Assembly: GCA_029934915.1 (NCBI GenBank)
Contig: JAOZLI010000045.1
Coordinates: forward strand, 1-8,786
Source: Desulfocapsa sp.
GTDB lineage: Bacteria; Desulfobacterota; Desulfobulbia; Desulfobulbales; Desulfocapsaceae
DNA: 8,786 bases
Reading direction: 5' to 3'
Positions 1 to 6,577 of the stretch are shown one piece after another. The notes beneath the pieces are model-generated. The model searched no databases, was not told the DNA's origin, and saw only the letters and a list, made by a program, of their open reading frames with translations. The number at the start of each line of letters is the position of its first letter. The first letter of the stretch is position 1. Position numbers and translations under genes: made by a program.

Positions 1-6
1 TTTCCC

Positions 7-1071
7 TCAATAACAGAGACTCGCCACTTTCTGAGCAATTTGTTCAAGCGGCAGAATATGATCAACTCCGCCAAGCTCTATGGCGACCTTGGGCATACCG
101 AAAACTACACAACTTTTTTCATCCTGGGCAATGGTTGAAGATCCTGCCTCCTTCATTTCCAGCATACCTTTGGCACCATCATCTCCCATACCGGTCATAA
201 TCACTCCTACTGCATTTCCTCCAGCATACCTGGCTGCTGAACGAAAGAGAACATCCACGGACGGACGATGACGGCTGACCAGCGGGCCATCTTTAATTTG
301 CACATAATAGCGAGCCCCGCTTCGCTGCAGGAGCATATGTTTGTTCCCTGGTGCCAGTAATACACGCCCCGGCAATACGGTATCCCCATCAGTTGCCTCT
401 TTTACTGTCATGTTGCTTAAACTGTTCAGGCGTTCTGCAAAGGAGGTGGTAAAATGTTCTGGCATATGCTGCACAATGATCACCCCGGGAAAATCACCCG
501 GCAACATCTCCACAAAAACCCGTAGAGCTTCTGTACCACCGGTTGATGCACCAACAACGACCACCGTCTCGGTGGTTTGTACCATTGCCTTACTCGAAGC
601 CTTTGCCAGCATAACATCGGCATTCAGTTTTGCCTGCACATCCCGTGACTTTGAAGGACGGACTCGTTTCACATGGACACCTGCTGCGGCTCGCACCGCA
701 TCACAGATAAGCACTGCAGATTCATCCAGGAACTGTTTGGTGCCCATTCTCGGTTTCTGGATAATATCCACCGCACCATATTCCATTGCCCGTAAGGCTG
801 TTTCGGAGTTTGTTTCAGTTAGACTCGAACACATCACCACCGGGATAGGATGCTGAGACATCAGTTTTTTCAGAAAACTTAAACCGTCCATACGCGGCAT
901 TTCCACATCCAGAGTGATCACATCGGGCACAAAAGTCTTTAGTCTGCTGGCTGCGACATAGGGATCTTGAGCAGTTACAACCTCTTCGATATCTGGAGCG
1001 GACGACAGTATCGCCGACAAAGTCTGGCGTACCACTGCAGAGTCATCAACAACTAATATTTTCAGCCCCAT
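7..1071 (-). CDS. cheB: Chemotaxis methylesterase/response regulator CheB
   Basis: Phosphorylation-activated enzyme that removes methyl groups from receptor glutamates (and in many bacteria deamidates glutamines). 354 aa, close to the enterobacterial 349. The receiver domain covers about residues 3-122 with acidic pocket Asp9/Asp10, phospho-acceptor Asp55 in [11 protein letters not shown], Ser82 and Lys106. A linker of about 45 residues follows (123-167). The methylesterase domain (about 168-352) has the triad Ser176 in VGASTGG, His202 in QHMPEHFT and Asp298 in TGMGDDGA, all exactly 12 residues after the Salmonella positions. The glycine-rich nucleotide-like fold motif APGNKHM is also present. 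GGGAGA at 1076-1081 supports the ATG at 1071. It is the last gene of the visible cluster; the 6 bases after its stop show no terminator. Confidence 0.98.
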   Translation of the reverse strand: MGLKILVVDDSAVVRQTLSAILSSAPDIEEVVTAQDPYVAASRLKTFVPDVITLDVEMPRMDGLSFLKKLMSQHPIPVVMCSSLTETNSETALRAMEYGAVDIIQKPRMGTKQFLDESAVLICDAVRAAAGVHVKRVRPSKSRDVQAKLNADVMLAKASSKAMVQTTETVVVVGASTGGTEALRVFVEMLPGDFPGVIIVQHMPEHFTTSFAERLNSLSNMTVKEATDGDTVLPGRVLLAPGNKHMLLQRSGARYYVQIKDGPLVSRHRPSVDVLFRSAARYAGGNAVGVIMTGMGDDGAKGMLEMKEAGSSTIAQDEKSCVVFGMPKVAIELGGVDHILPLEQIAQKVASLCY

Positions 1072-1091
1072 ATATTCTCCCGAAATTGCAT
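1062..1091 (-). other. Possible 9-codon leader ORF overlapping the cheB start
   Basis: An ATG at 1089-1091, preceded by AGGAGA (1094-1099), opens a frame MQFRENIWG that stops with TGA at 1062-1064, inside the third codon of cheB in another frame. The layout would allow translational coupling, but cheB also has its own GGGAGA (1076-1081). No direct evidence that it is translated. Confidence 0.25.
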
Positions 1092-1095
1092 ACTC

Positions 1096-1123
1096 TCCTG
1101 ATCTTTATAATAGTGTATCAGAA
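1096..1123 (-). promoter_or_regulatory. Small hairpin in the cheD-cheB gap
   Basis: In the transcript UUCUGAU (complement of 1117-1123) can pair with AUCAGGA (complement of 1096-1102) over 7 positions, one a G-U wobble, with a 14-nt loop. The 3' arm covers part of an AGGAGA sequence (1094-1099) that precedes a 9-codon ORF. The stem is modest and may be chance. Confidence 0.35.
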
Positions 1124-1144
1124 TCAAGCAGTTTTTTGTAACTT

Positions 1145-1681
1145 TTACATCTTCCGAATACGCTTTAAAAACACATCCCCTGCATGAGAGAGAAAGTAAA
1201 TTTTTCTCCCCTGATAACCACCGAGATCCTTCGATTCTATCCTGCAACCATATTCTTTTAGTAATTCAACAGCCATTCGTGCATTTTTTTCACCCACACC
1301 AGCGCGACTGGAAGCCGCCATTTTTTTTTCCTGCTCAAGCAACATCTGGGCACCACCAAAAACTTTTGCTATCAAATTCTGTACTGACACACCATGTCCG
1401 GCAAAGGTACCTATCATTTCATCCAGAACACAGTCCATATACTTATAACATTTGACACCATCCTTATCGGATAAGGTAGAAGCCGAGTCCAAAACAGCAT
1501 GACACATGGCACCATACTGATGTGCTTTGTCATATAAAGCCACCGAAACGCAGGAGCCAAGAACCGTATGAATCAACGTTGGTTTTGTTGCGAAATGGTA
1601 TTCCCCCGGATAGAGATAGACGGCATTTTCAGTATAGACACGTGAGCATTTTGGAAAATGATTGTTTCTATATTCTTTCAT
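1145..1681 (-). CDS. cheD: Chemoreceptor glutamine deamidase CheD
   Basis: Cytoplasmic amidohydrolase that converts receptor glutamines to glutamates and in some bacteria partners the phosphatase CheC. 178 aa, normal for the family. The core starts at about residue 22 (YLYPGEYHF), followed by TVLGSCVSVALYD with the likely catalytic Cys44, and GAMCHAVLD with His61. The 17-residue Cys-His spacing equals that of Thermotoga maritima CheD (Cys27, His44). Also present are KVFGGAQML (106-114), VGEKNA (129-134) and a closing LGGYQGRKIYF. Its ATG lies inside the end of cheR (14-nt overlap) and no good Shine-Dalgarno is visible upstream, so translation probably depends on cheR. No cheC is in the window. 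A 73-nt gap separates it from cheB. Confidence 0.96.
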   Translation of the reverse strand: MKEYRNNHFPKCSRVYTENAVYLYPGEYHFATKPTLIHTVLGSCVSVALYDKAHQYGAMCHAVLDSASTLSDKDGVKCYKYMDCVLDEMIGTFAGHGVSVQNLIAKVFGGAQMLLEQEKKMAASSRAGVGEKNARMAVELLKEYGCRIESKDLGGYQGRKIYFLSHAGDVFLKRIRKM

Positions 1682-2525
1682 AAATTGTAGGCGCTATGGC
1701 GCGTACCGGCAAATCCATGCCATGGATCGTTTCCGAGTGTCCCAGAAAAAGATATCCTCCCATTCGCAGACACAGAGCCAGTTTTCTGAGAATAGCCTCC
1801 TGTGTCTTTGCATCAAAATAGATAATCACATTACGACAAAAGATGATATCCATCTTTCCCTTCTGACCATAATCAGCATCATTGAGATTCAGGCGTGCAA
1901 ACTGCACACACCTGCGAATCTCAGGCCCTATCCGTAACAACTTGTTGGCTGCGTCTTTACTCTTTAATAAATACCGTTTTTGATAGCTTACAGGAATATC
2001 GCTGGCAAGGTCATCATTATATATGGCGCGGACAGCAACGCCTAACACCTGGGTGCTGATATCCGTAGCCTGAACCCGAAAATCGAAATCATTATATGTA
2101 CGTTTAAATTCGGCGAGCTCCATGGCAAGGCTATAGGGTTCCTGGCCGGTGGAGCAGGCCGAACTCCAGACACGCAAAGGCCTCCGCAGTGGAAATTTGC
2201 CTAAATGTAAAGCGGGTAACAACTCATTCGTCAAATACAAGAAATGAGCAGGTTCGCGAAAGAACTCTGTCTTGTTAGTGGTAATGGCATCAACAAGATG
2301 AATAAACTCACCCTGAAACCCGCTATTACTAAAAACAGATTGACAATATTCAGAAAAAGAATGGAGTCCAAGGGCTCGCACCCTACTGCGCAGACGCCCC
2401 TCAACCATCTGCCGTTTGGCAGGAGAGATATTAATACCACAATAATCATACACCTGGCTGCAGATCAGTTCAAAATCTGCATTGCTCAGTTGCTGGTTAA
2501 AAAGTGATTCTATTGGCACCGTCAT
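1668..2525 (-). CDS. cheR: Chemotaxis protein methyltransferase CheR
   Basis: Cytoplasmic enzyme that transfers methyl groups from S-adenosylmethionine to receptor glutamates. 285 aa, essentially the length of the enterobacterial protein. The N-terminal helical domain (about 10-80) contains YDYCGINISPAKRQMVEGRL. The conserved TTNKTEFFRE lies at 82-91 with Arg90. The SAM-binding Rossmann part has the motif SSACSTGQEPYSLAM (121-135, Glu129), ATDIS with Asp155, and IIFCRNVIIYFD (227-238), then GHSE at 262-265. The region from RYL to VQF (184-209) has the same length as the matching beta-subdomain of Salmonella CheR as I recall it, the part that docks the receptor C-terminal pentapeptide. There is no TPR or receiver fusion. 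The start abuts the cheW stop; the end overlaps cheD by 14 nt. Confidence 0.97.
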   Translation of the reverse strand: MTVPIESLFNQQLSNADFELICSQVYDYCGINISPAKRQMVEGRLRSRVRALGLHSFSEYCQSVFSNSGFQGEFIHLVDAITTNKTEFFREPAHFLYLTNELLPALHLGKFPLRRPLRVWSSACSTGQEPYSLAMELAEFKRTYNDFDFRVQATDISTQVLGVAVRAIYNDDLASDIPVSYQKRYLLKSKDAANKLLRIGPEIRRCVQFARLNLNDADYGQKGKMDIIFCRNVIIYFDAKTQEAILRKLALCLRMGGYLFLGHSETIHGMDLPVRAIAPTIYERI

Positions 2526-2534
2526 TTACTCCTC
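2523..2534 (-). promoter_or_regulatory. cheW-cheR junction: GAGGAG TAA ATG
   Basis: The last two Glu codons of CheW (2529-2534) form the Shine-Dalgarno GAGGAG for cheR, followed by the TAA stop and then at once the cheR ATG (2523-2525). There is no intergenic base. The spacing of 3 nt is short, so cheR start probably depends on ribosomes terminating on cheW. This is inference from layout. Confidence 0.7.
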
Positions 2535-3008
2535 ATGAACAGGAATGTTGTTTTCAACAGTTGTCAGAACATCTTTCTCCAGGGTCTTTTCTATATCCAG
2601 GATAACAACAAACCCCTCTTCGAATCTGGCCATGGCCTTAATCCAGTCGGCAGAACTCCCATCAGTCAGTTTTGGTGCCGGTTCCAGATCCTCTTCTTCA
2701 AATTCAGCAACCTGCTGTACCATATCTGCTGTAACGCCTATTAGAATAGTATTATCTTGCTCCTCTAATTCCAAGATAATAATACAGGTATCAACGGTTG
2801 CTACGGTTTCGGTCAGCCCGAACTTCAGGCGTAAATCCAGCACGGGTACCGCACGACCACGCAATTTAATGACCCCAATCATACAAGGAGAACTATTGGG
2901 CATAGGAGAGGGAGCGGTGTAGGAAACCACCTCACGGACTTTATCTATGCTGATACCATAGATCGCCTCTCCTATTCGCAACGTAAGATATTGTTCAAGA
3001 CTACTCAT
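2526..3008 (-). CDS. cheW: Chemotaxis coupling protein CheW (160 aa, second copy)
   Basis: Second CheW-domain adaptor, linking receptor and CheA. One CheW domain covers about residues 5-146: EQYLTLRIGEAIYGI at the start, REVVSYTAPSPMP near 25-37, GVIKLRGRAVPVLDLR at 45-60 with the conserved Arg50, CIIILELEE, and a closing GFVVILDIEKTL. The usual Asn before the conserved LRG is Lys48 here. The tail (about 147-160) ends in VHEE. The GGAGG at 3014-3018 precedes the ATG by 5 nt and supports this start. It follows the MCP gene after 93 nt containing a stem-loop, and its TAA stop directly abuts the cheR ATG, so the two are probably translationally coupled. It differs from the other CheW through most of its length outside the core motifs; whether the two serve different receptors cannot be told from sequence. 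Confidence 0.97.
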   Translation of the reverse strand: MSSLEQYLTLRIGEAIYGISIDKVREVVSYTAPSPMPNSSPCMIGVIKLRGRAVPVLDLRLKFGLTETVATVDTCIIILELEEQDNTILIGVTADMVQQVAEFEEEDLEPAPKLTDGSSADWIKAMARFEEGFVVILDIEKTLEKDVLTTVENNIPVHEE

Positions 3009-3028
3009 ATATTCCTCCGTTTGATGAA

Positions 3029-3087
3029 CCCCAGCCTGACCGGACAGGAATAATTATTTACAAATGTTCCTATCCAGTCAAAGGGGG
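3029..3087 (-). promoter_or_regulatory. Strong intercistronic RNA stem-loop between MCP and cheW
   Basis: In the minus-strand transcript, bases complementary to 3065-3079 (5' arm) and 3038-3052 (3' arm) pair over 13 consecutive positions including two G-U wobbles, then one mismatch and one more pair. The 12-nt loop is 3053-3064. Three more U-A/U-G pairs (3080-3082 with 3035-3037) and, past a small bulge, CCCC with GGGG (in 3083-3087 and 3029-3032) can extend the stem. The wobbles pair only in the operon-sense RNA. No U-tract follows, so it is not a standard terminator. The cheW Shine-Dalgarno (3014-3018) lies just outside the structure. An mRNA-stabilising or processing role is possible. Confidence 0.7.
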
Positions 3088-3101
3088 AGTAGGGAAAATA
3101 A

Positions 3102-5927
3102 TCAGAATTTTTCAAAATCCTTATCCAGATCATCACCATGCTCATCATCACCAAAATCAAGGTTTATTCCCTGGGAACTATCCTGCTTCTTCACAGCAAC
3201 AGTCTTTACAGAACGGGAAGCCGCAGGCAATGCTCTTTGCGGTGCACGTTTTGGGGCAACTCTTGCAGCTGATGCACTATAATGTCCCTCGTTAATCTTG
3301 AAGAAGGTCATAACTTCTTGCAGTGCCTGGGCCTGAGCCGATAATTCCTCGGAAGAGGAGGCCATTTCTTCAGCCACACTGGCATTTTGTTGAATAACCT
3401 GATCAAGTTGCTGAATAGCACTGTTGACCTGATCGGCACCGGTACGCTGTTCGTTACTGGCTGCAGTGATCTCCTGTACAAGATCTGCTGTCCTTTTCAC
3501 ATCCGGGGCGATAGTGTCGAGCAATACTCCGGCCTGTTCTGCAACCTGAACACTGGATGCAGAAAGATCACCAATTTCTGCTGCTGCAGACTGACTGCGT
3601 TCAGCAAGCTTACGAACTTCAGAGGCAACCACAGCAAAGCCCTTACCATGCTCTCCGGCTCTTGCTGCCTCAATGGCAGCATTCAAAGCAAGAAGGTTCG
3701 TTTGACGGGAAATTTCTTCAATGATAGAAATTTTCTCGGCAATATCCTTCATGGCCTGAACGGTATCTTTTACAGCCTTTCCACCCTCTTCTGCATCATC
3801 AGCAGTCTTCAAGGCTATTTTTTCGGTTTGTGCTGCGTTGTCAGCATTCTGATTAATATTAGCAGCCATTTCTTCCATGGAAGAAGAAATTTCTTCTGCC
3901 GAAGCCGCCTGCTCGGTTGCACCTTGTGACATTTCCTGGGCGCTGGAACTGAGTTGTTCACTCCCCGAGGCCACATTGTCGCCAGATTGCTTCACCTGCA
4001 TCACAATACTGCGCAATTGCCCTGCCATATTGGTTAGATCTCCGGCAAGTTCACCAATTTCATCTTTCTGCTCAATATCCACCTTCACTTCCAAGTCACC
4101 TTCCGATACAGCTTTGGCAAATCCAACCCCTTTGATCAGCGGCTTGGCGATGGAAGAAGCAACCAACCAGGCAATCAGTGCTATTATAGCAGCCAGCACG
4201 ATACCAGCGATAATGATTGACTTGATAAGACTCTTAATGGGCTTCATCACTTCAGCCTCATCAATCTCCGCCAGTAGTCCCCATTTGGTACCAAATATAT
4301 CCACAGGAGTATAAGCAGACAACACTGCACTCCCATTATAATCAGCAACTATCTTCGCATCTGTTTTTCCTGCCACAACCTCTCTACCTGCCTCGGTATC
4401 AACGCCATTCTTTTCCACCGTTCCGGCAAAAGATGCGGCCACGGAGTGCCCCTGAGCGTCCAGAAAAGAATCTGAACGCATACGCATGTCAGGTCCAATA
4501 AGATAAGTTTCACCGGTTTCACCCATACCATCACGCTGCTGCATTATGGAATTAATGGCTTCAAGGGGTAATTGCAGGGCCACGATCAACTCTACTTCAC
4601 CTTTATGGATGATTGGTTGCGCTACAAACGCTGCTGGAGCACCGTTGCTGGGAGCATAGGGTTCAAAATCAGCAAAACCAAATGTCTTGGTCTGCAGAAC
4701 TTCTCGCGTTAATTTTCCAAGGTTGGAACTGGCATATTTACCATCCACCATATTGGTATTGTAATCTGCCTCCCTGGTGGCTGTATAAAAAACATGGCCG
4801 TCAGGATTCATAAGAAAAAGATCGTAATACCCGTAAAGTTCCTGATATTTTTTATAAAATTCATTACCATCAGCATCCACAGGACTAAAAGCCTCTGCCA
4901 CATCAATCTCAGCTAGAATAACCCAGTCAAGCCCCATTATGTCCAGCGGTGCGGCAACTGATAATACGTGATTATTGTTATAATCAAGAATAATATCGGC
5001 CCTGTCTTCCCCCGCCAGAGCCCAGCGAACTGACTCTGTATCGACCTTCCCCTTTTCCGGGTTGGCAAAAGAGCCTTTCACACTGTGATGAACCGGATCA
5101 AGAAAAGAATCGGAACGCATCAATTTGTCCTGCCCCACAAGATATGCTTCACCGGTCTTCCCCAAACCAGTACGCTCTGCCATAATGGATTGTAGCTTAT
5201 CCATTGGAATCTGTAGTACCACAACCCCCGTCTGCTCACCTTTGGAGAGTATGGGAGCGGCAAAAAAAGCGGCGGGCTCGTCGTTACTTGGAGCATAGGG
5301 AGAAAAGTCCTCCATGGTAATTTCACCTTTTCGCGCCTTTTGAAAGGCCCTTGCCAAACCGGAATCATTATAGGGACCATTAATAAGGTCAGTCTTATAA
5401 TCAGCCTCCATGGCCTGGCTATGAACTACGATACCGTCCATATCAATGACAAAAAAATCATAATACCCGGTGGCCTTAACAAAACCGTCAATAATTGCTG
5501 CAAAACGAACATACTCCGGCGACTTGATACCAGTGGCCAGATACTCTTGATAATGATTCATCGCCTTGGTACAAATGGAACGACTCTGCTGAGCTCTGAT
5601 ATCCGTTTGCCATTGCTGGGCCAATAACTCAACGGCATGTTTTTTATTCACCTGAATCGCCTGCAGTTTGGAGTATGCTTCATCTTGCAGAGTATTGACA
5701 ATTTCATTAAGAACGCCCATGTCACCTTGGCGTTCCATGAAAAACTTCTCCACCTGTACTTTTTTTATACCCCGAACCGATTGCAACTGATTATAGGAAT
5801 TATGCAGCAGGGCATCCGTTGCACTCTTACTCGCATACCAGGCCACAATGGACAATGGGATAAGTCCCACCAATAGAAACAATGCAATCAGGCGCGGTTT
5901 AATTTTTATATTATTAATCTGCAGCAT
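3102..5927 (-). CDS. Methyl-accepting chemotaxis protein with tandem Cache-type sensor modules
   Basis: Inner-membrane chemoreceptor, 941 aa, much longer than the roughly 550 aa of Tsr. TM1 lies at about 13-31, followed by a helical segment (about 35-150). Two homologous Cache-like modules cover about 154-347 and 366-560. TM2 is about 568-591, HAMP about 592-645, and the signalling hairpin about 650-880. The hairpin tip [18 protein letters not shown] begins at Gln742. Methylation consensus sites with Glu pairs are seen at 678-679 and 853-854, with weaker ones at 685-686 and 860-861. The last 60 residues are a basic Ala/Pro/Arg linker, then an acidic end finishing DFEKF. GGAGG (5936-5940) is 8 nt before the ATG. 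The gene sits between two cheW genes and upstream of cheR, cheD and cheB, so it is probably adapted by these enzymes. The ligand is unknown; I see no clear amino-acid-binding dCache motif (an R-x-W-Y pattern). Confidence 0.97.
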   Translation of the reverse strand: MLQINNIKIKPRLIALFLLVGLIPLSIVAWYASKSATDALLHNSYNQLQSVRGIKKVQVEKFFMERQGDMGVLNEIVNTLQDEAYSKLQAIQVNKKHAVELLAQQWQTDIRAQQSRSICTKAMNHYQEYLATGIKSPEYVRFAAIIDGFVKATGYYDFFVIDMDGIVVHSQAMEADYKTDLINGPYNDSGLARAFQKARKGEITMEDFSPYAPSNDEPAAFFAAPILSKGEQTGVVVLQIPMDKLQSIMAERTGLGKTGEAYLVGQDKLMRSDSFLDPVHHSVKGSFANPEKGKVDTESVRWALAGEDRADIILDYNNNHVLSVAAPLDIMGLDWVILAEIDVAEAFSPVDADGNEFYKKYQELYGYYDLFLMNPDGHVFYTATREADYNTNMVDGKYASSNLGKLTREVLQTKTFGFADFEPYAPSNGAPAAFVAQPIIHKGEVELIVALQLPLEAINSIMQQRDGMGETGETYLIGPDMRMRSDSFLDAQGHSVAASFAGTVEKNGVDTEAGREVVAGKTDAKIVADYNGSAVLSAYTPVDIFGTKWGLLAEIDEAEVMKPIKSLIKSIIIAGIVLAAIIALIAWLVASSIAKPLIKGVGFAKAVSEGDLEVKVDIEQKDEIGELAGDLTNMAGQLRSIVMQVKQSGDNVASGSEQLSSSAQEMSQGATEQAASAEEISSSMEEMAANINQNADNAAQTEKIALKTADDAEEGGKAVKDTVQAMKDIAEKISIIEEISRQTNLLALNAAIEAARAGEHGKGFAVVASEVRKLAERSQSAAAEIGDLSASSVQVAEQAGVLLDTIAPDVKRTADLVQEITAASNEQRTGADQVNSAIQQLDQVIQQNASVAEEMASSSEELSAQAQALQEVMTFFKINEGHYSASAARVAPKRAPQRALPAASRSVKTVAVKKQDSSQGINLDFGDDEHGDDLDKDFEKF
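3105..3119 (-). other. C-terminal pentapeptide-like sequence DFEKF of the MCP
   Basis: The last five residues (937-941) have aromatic residues at positions 2 and 5, as in the enterobacterial NWETF tether that docks CheR and CheB. They sit at the end of a flexible linker of about 60 residues, the same arrangement as in Tar/Tsr. The match to the relaxed tether pattern is visible in the sequence; binding is inference. Confidence 0.5.
4248..4832 (-). repeat. Sensor module copy 2 of the MCP (residues about 366-560)
   Basis: Runs from GYYDLFLMN to LAEIDEAEV and feeds directly into TM2. It is homologous to copy 1 at an offset of about 212-214 residues. Some nucleotide identity survives: the segment at 4462-4481 matches 5101-5120 at 19 of 20 bases (encoding MRSDSFL), while most other stretches differ freely at the DNA level. 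Copies are joined by a short helical segment (about 348-365). Confidence 0.8.
4887..5468 (-). repeat. Sensor module copy 1 of the MCP (residues about 154-347)
   Basis: Runs from GYYDFFVID to [10 protein letters not shown]. It shares with copy 2 the landmarks [47 protein letters not shown], and a closing LAEID. By-eye identity with copy 2 is about 45-50 percent over about 194 residues with two one-residue gaps. Each copy looks like a complete two-lobed dCache-type sensor (PAS-like distal lobe ending near the VLQIP segment, proximal lobe after [10 protein letters not shown]). Confidence 0.8.
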
Positions 5928-6011
5928 GTACCCAACCTCCGTTTATGTTGCTCTTGAAAAACATGAACAATTCTTCCTTTCTCATTACCTTCTTATTGCA
6001 CCATTTCCATT

Positions 6012-6533
6012 TCAATCTCCATCTCCTGTCTCACGATATATTGGAGTTCCATGTCCTTCGTCCTCGTCACGAATCACCTTTTCAACGTTAAGTATCATAA
6101 AAAACTTTTCTCCTACCTTGCCAAGGCCATGGAGATACCTGGGTGGAACCCCGGTCCCCATTTCAGGATGCGCTTGCATATCTGCGGTAGCAATGTCGGC
6201 AACTTCCAGAACCTGGTCTGCCAGCACCCCCACCGAAATAGCTTCGTCCTCATCCGAGGCCTCGACCTCCACCACAATGATACAGGTACTTTCCGTATTC
6301 ACCGTGGCCTCCATTCCAAACCTGATACGAACATCAGCCACCGGAACAACGGCTCCACGAAGGTTGATAACTCCCTTTAAGAAACTTACAGCACCGGGAA
6401 CCCTGGCCACTGGGACATAATCCAGAACCTCCCGTACCATCTCAATGGGTACTCCAAATATTTCATCTGCCAGGCGAAAGGTGAGGAACTGTCCTCCCTT
6501 GATTGTACCTGAATCATCAATTTGCTTAACCAT
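6012..6533 (-). CDS. cheW: Chemotaxis coupling protein CheW (173 aa, receptor-proximal copy)
   Basis: Cytoplasmic scaffold that links the MCP to CheA P5 in the signalling array. A single CheW/SH3-like double-barrel domain covers about residues 14-158: FLTFRLADEIFGVPI near 16-30, REVLDYVPVARVPG near 34-47, the conserved GVINLRGAVVPV at 54-65 with Arg59, then DVRIRFG, CIIVVEV and a closing FFMILNVEKVI. Length is close to the usual 160-170 aa. A short charged tail (about 156-173) extends past the domain. GGGAG at 6541-6545 sits 7 nt before the ATG and fixes the start. It lies 44 nt after cheA and 84 nt before the MCP gene. It is clearly diverged from the other CheW in this cluster, so the two are old paralogues rather than a recent duplication. 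Confidence 0.97.
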   Translation of the reverse strand: MVKQIDDSGTIKGGQFLTFRLADEIFGVPIEMVREVLDYVPVARVPGAVSFLKGVINLRGAVVPVADVRIRFGMEATVNTESTCIIVVEVEASDEDEAISVGVLADQVLEVADIATADMQAHPEMGTGVPPRYLHGLGKVGEKFFMILNVEKVIRDEDEGHGTPIYRETGDGD

Positions 6534-6543
6534 ACTGACACTC

Positions 6544-6555
6544 CCGTTTTAACGG
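6544..6555. repeat. Short inverted repeat next to the cheW (173 aa) ribosome binding site
   Basis: CCGTTTTAACGG lies in the 44-nt gap between cheA and cheW. In the transcript this can form a 4-bp stem with a 4-nt loop, ending on the GGGAG Shine-Dalgarno (6541-6545). It is short and may be chance; any effect on translation is inference. Confidence 0.3.
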
Positions 6556-6577
6556 CTGATAGAGACTTTCACTTAAC

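Noticed and set aside
1..6. Terminator after cheB
   Set aside because: Only six bases remain after the stop codon, so nothing can be judged.
341..856. Long open frame on the plus strand (171 codons) opposite cheB
   Set aside because: It lies wholly antisense to a clear cheB, has no recognisable domain and a low-complexity Ser/Thr-rich composition, so it is a shadow.
4248..5468. Amino-acid-sensing dCache motif in the MCP
   Set aside because: I looked for the R-x-W-Y type pocket pattern in both modules and did not find it, so I give no ligand class.
5914..5985. 23-codon minus-strand ORF overlapping the MCP start out of frame, with AAGAAGG just upstream
   Set aside because: Spacing of the putative ribosome site to its ATG is only 2 nt and the peptide has no features; the MCP has its own well-placed GGAGG.
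5928..6011. Hairpin in the 84-nt gap between cheW and the MCP (UUGUUC with GAGCAA)
   Set aside because: Only a 6-pair stem with a wobble and an 11-nt loop; expected by chance in a gap of this size.
5848..6420. Open frame of 190 codons on the plus strand opposite the MCP start and cheW
   Set aside because: It crosses a gene boundary and an intergenic gap on the other strand, is rich in Ser/Thr/Pro as expected of a shadow frame, and shows no family motif.
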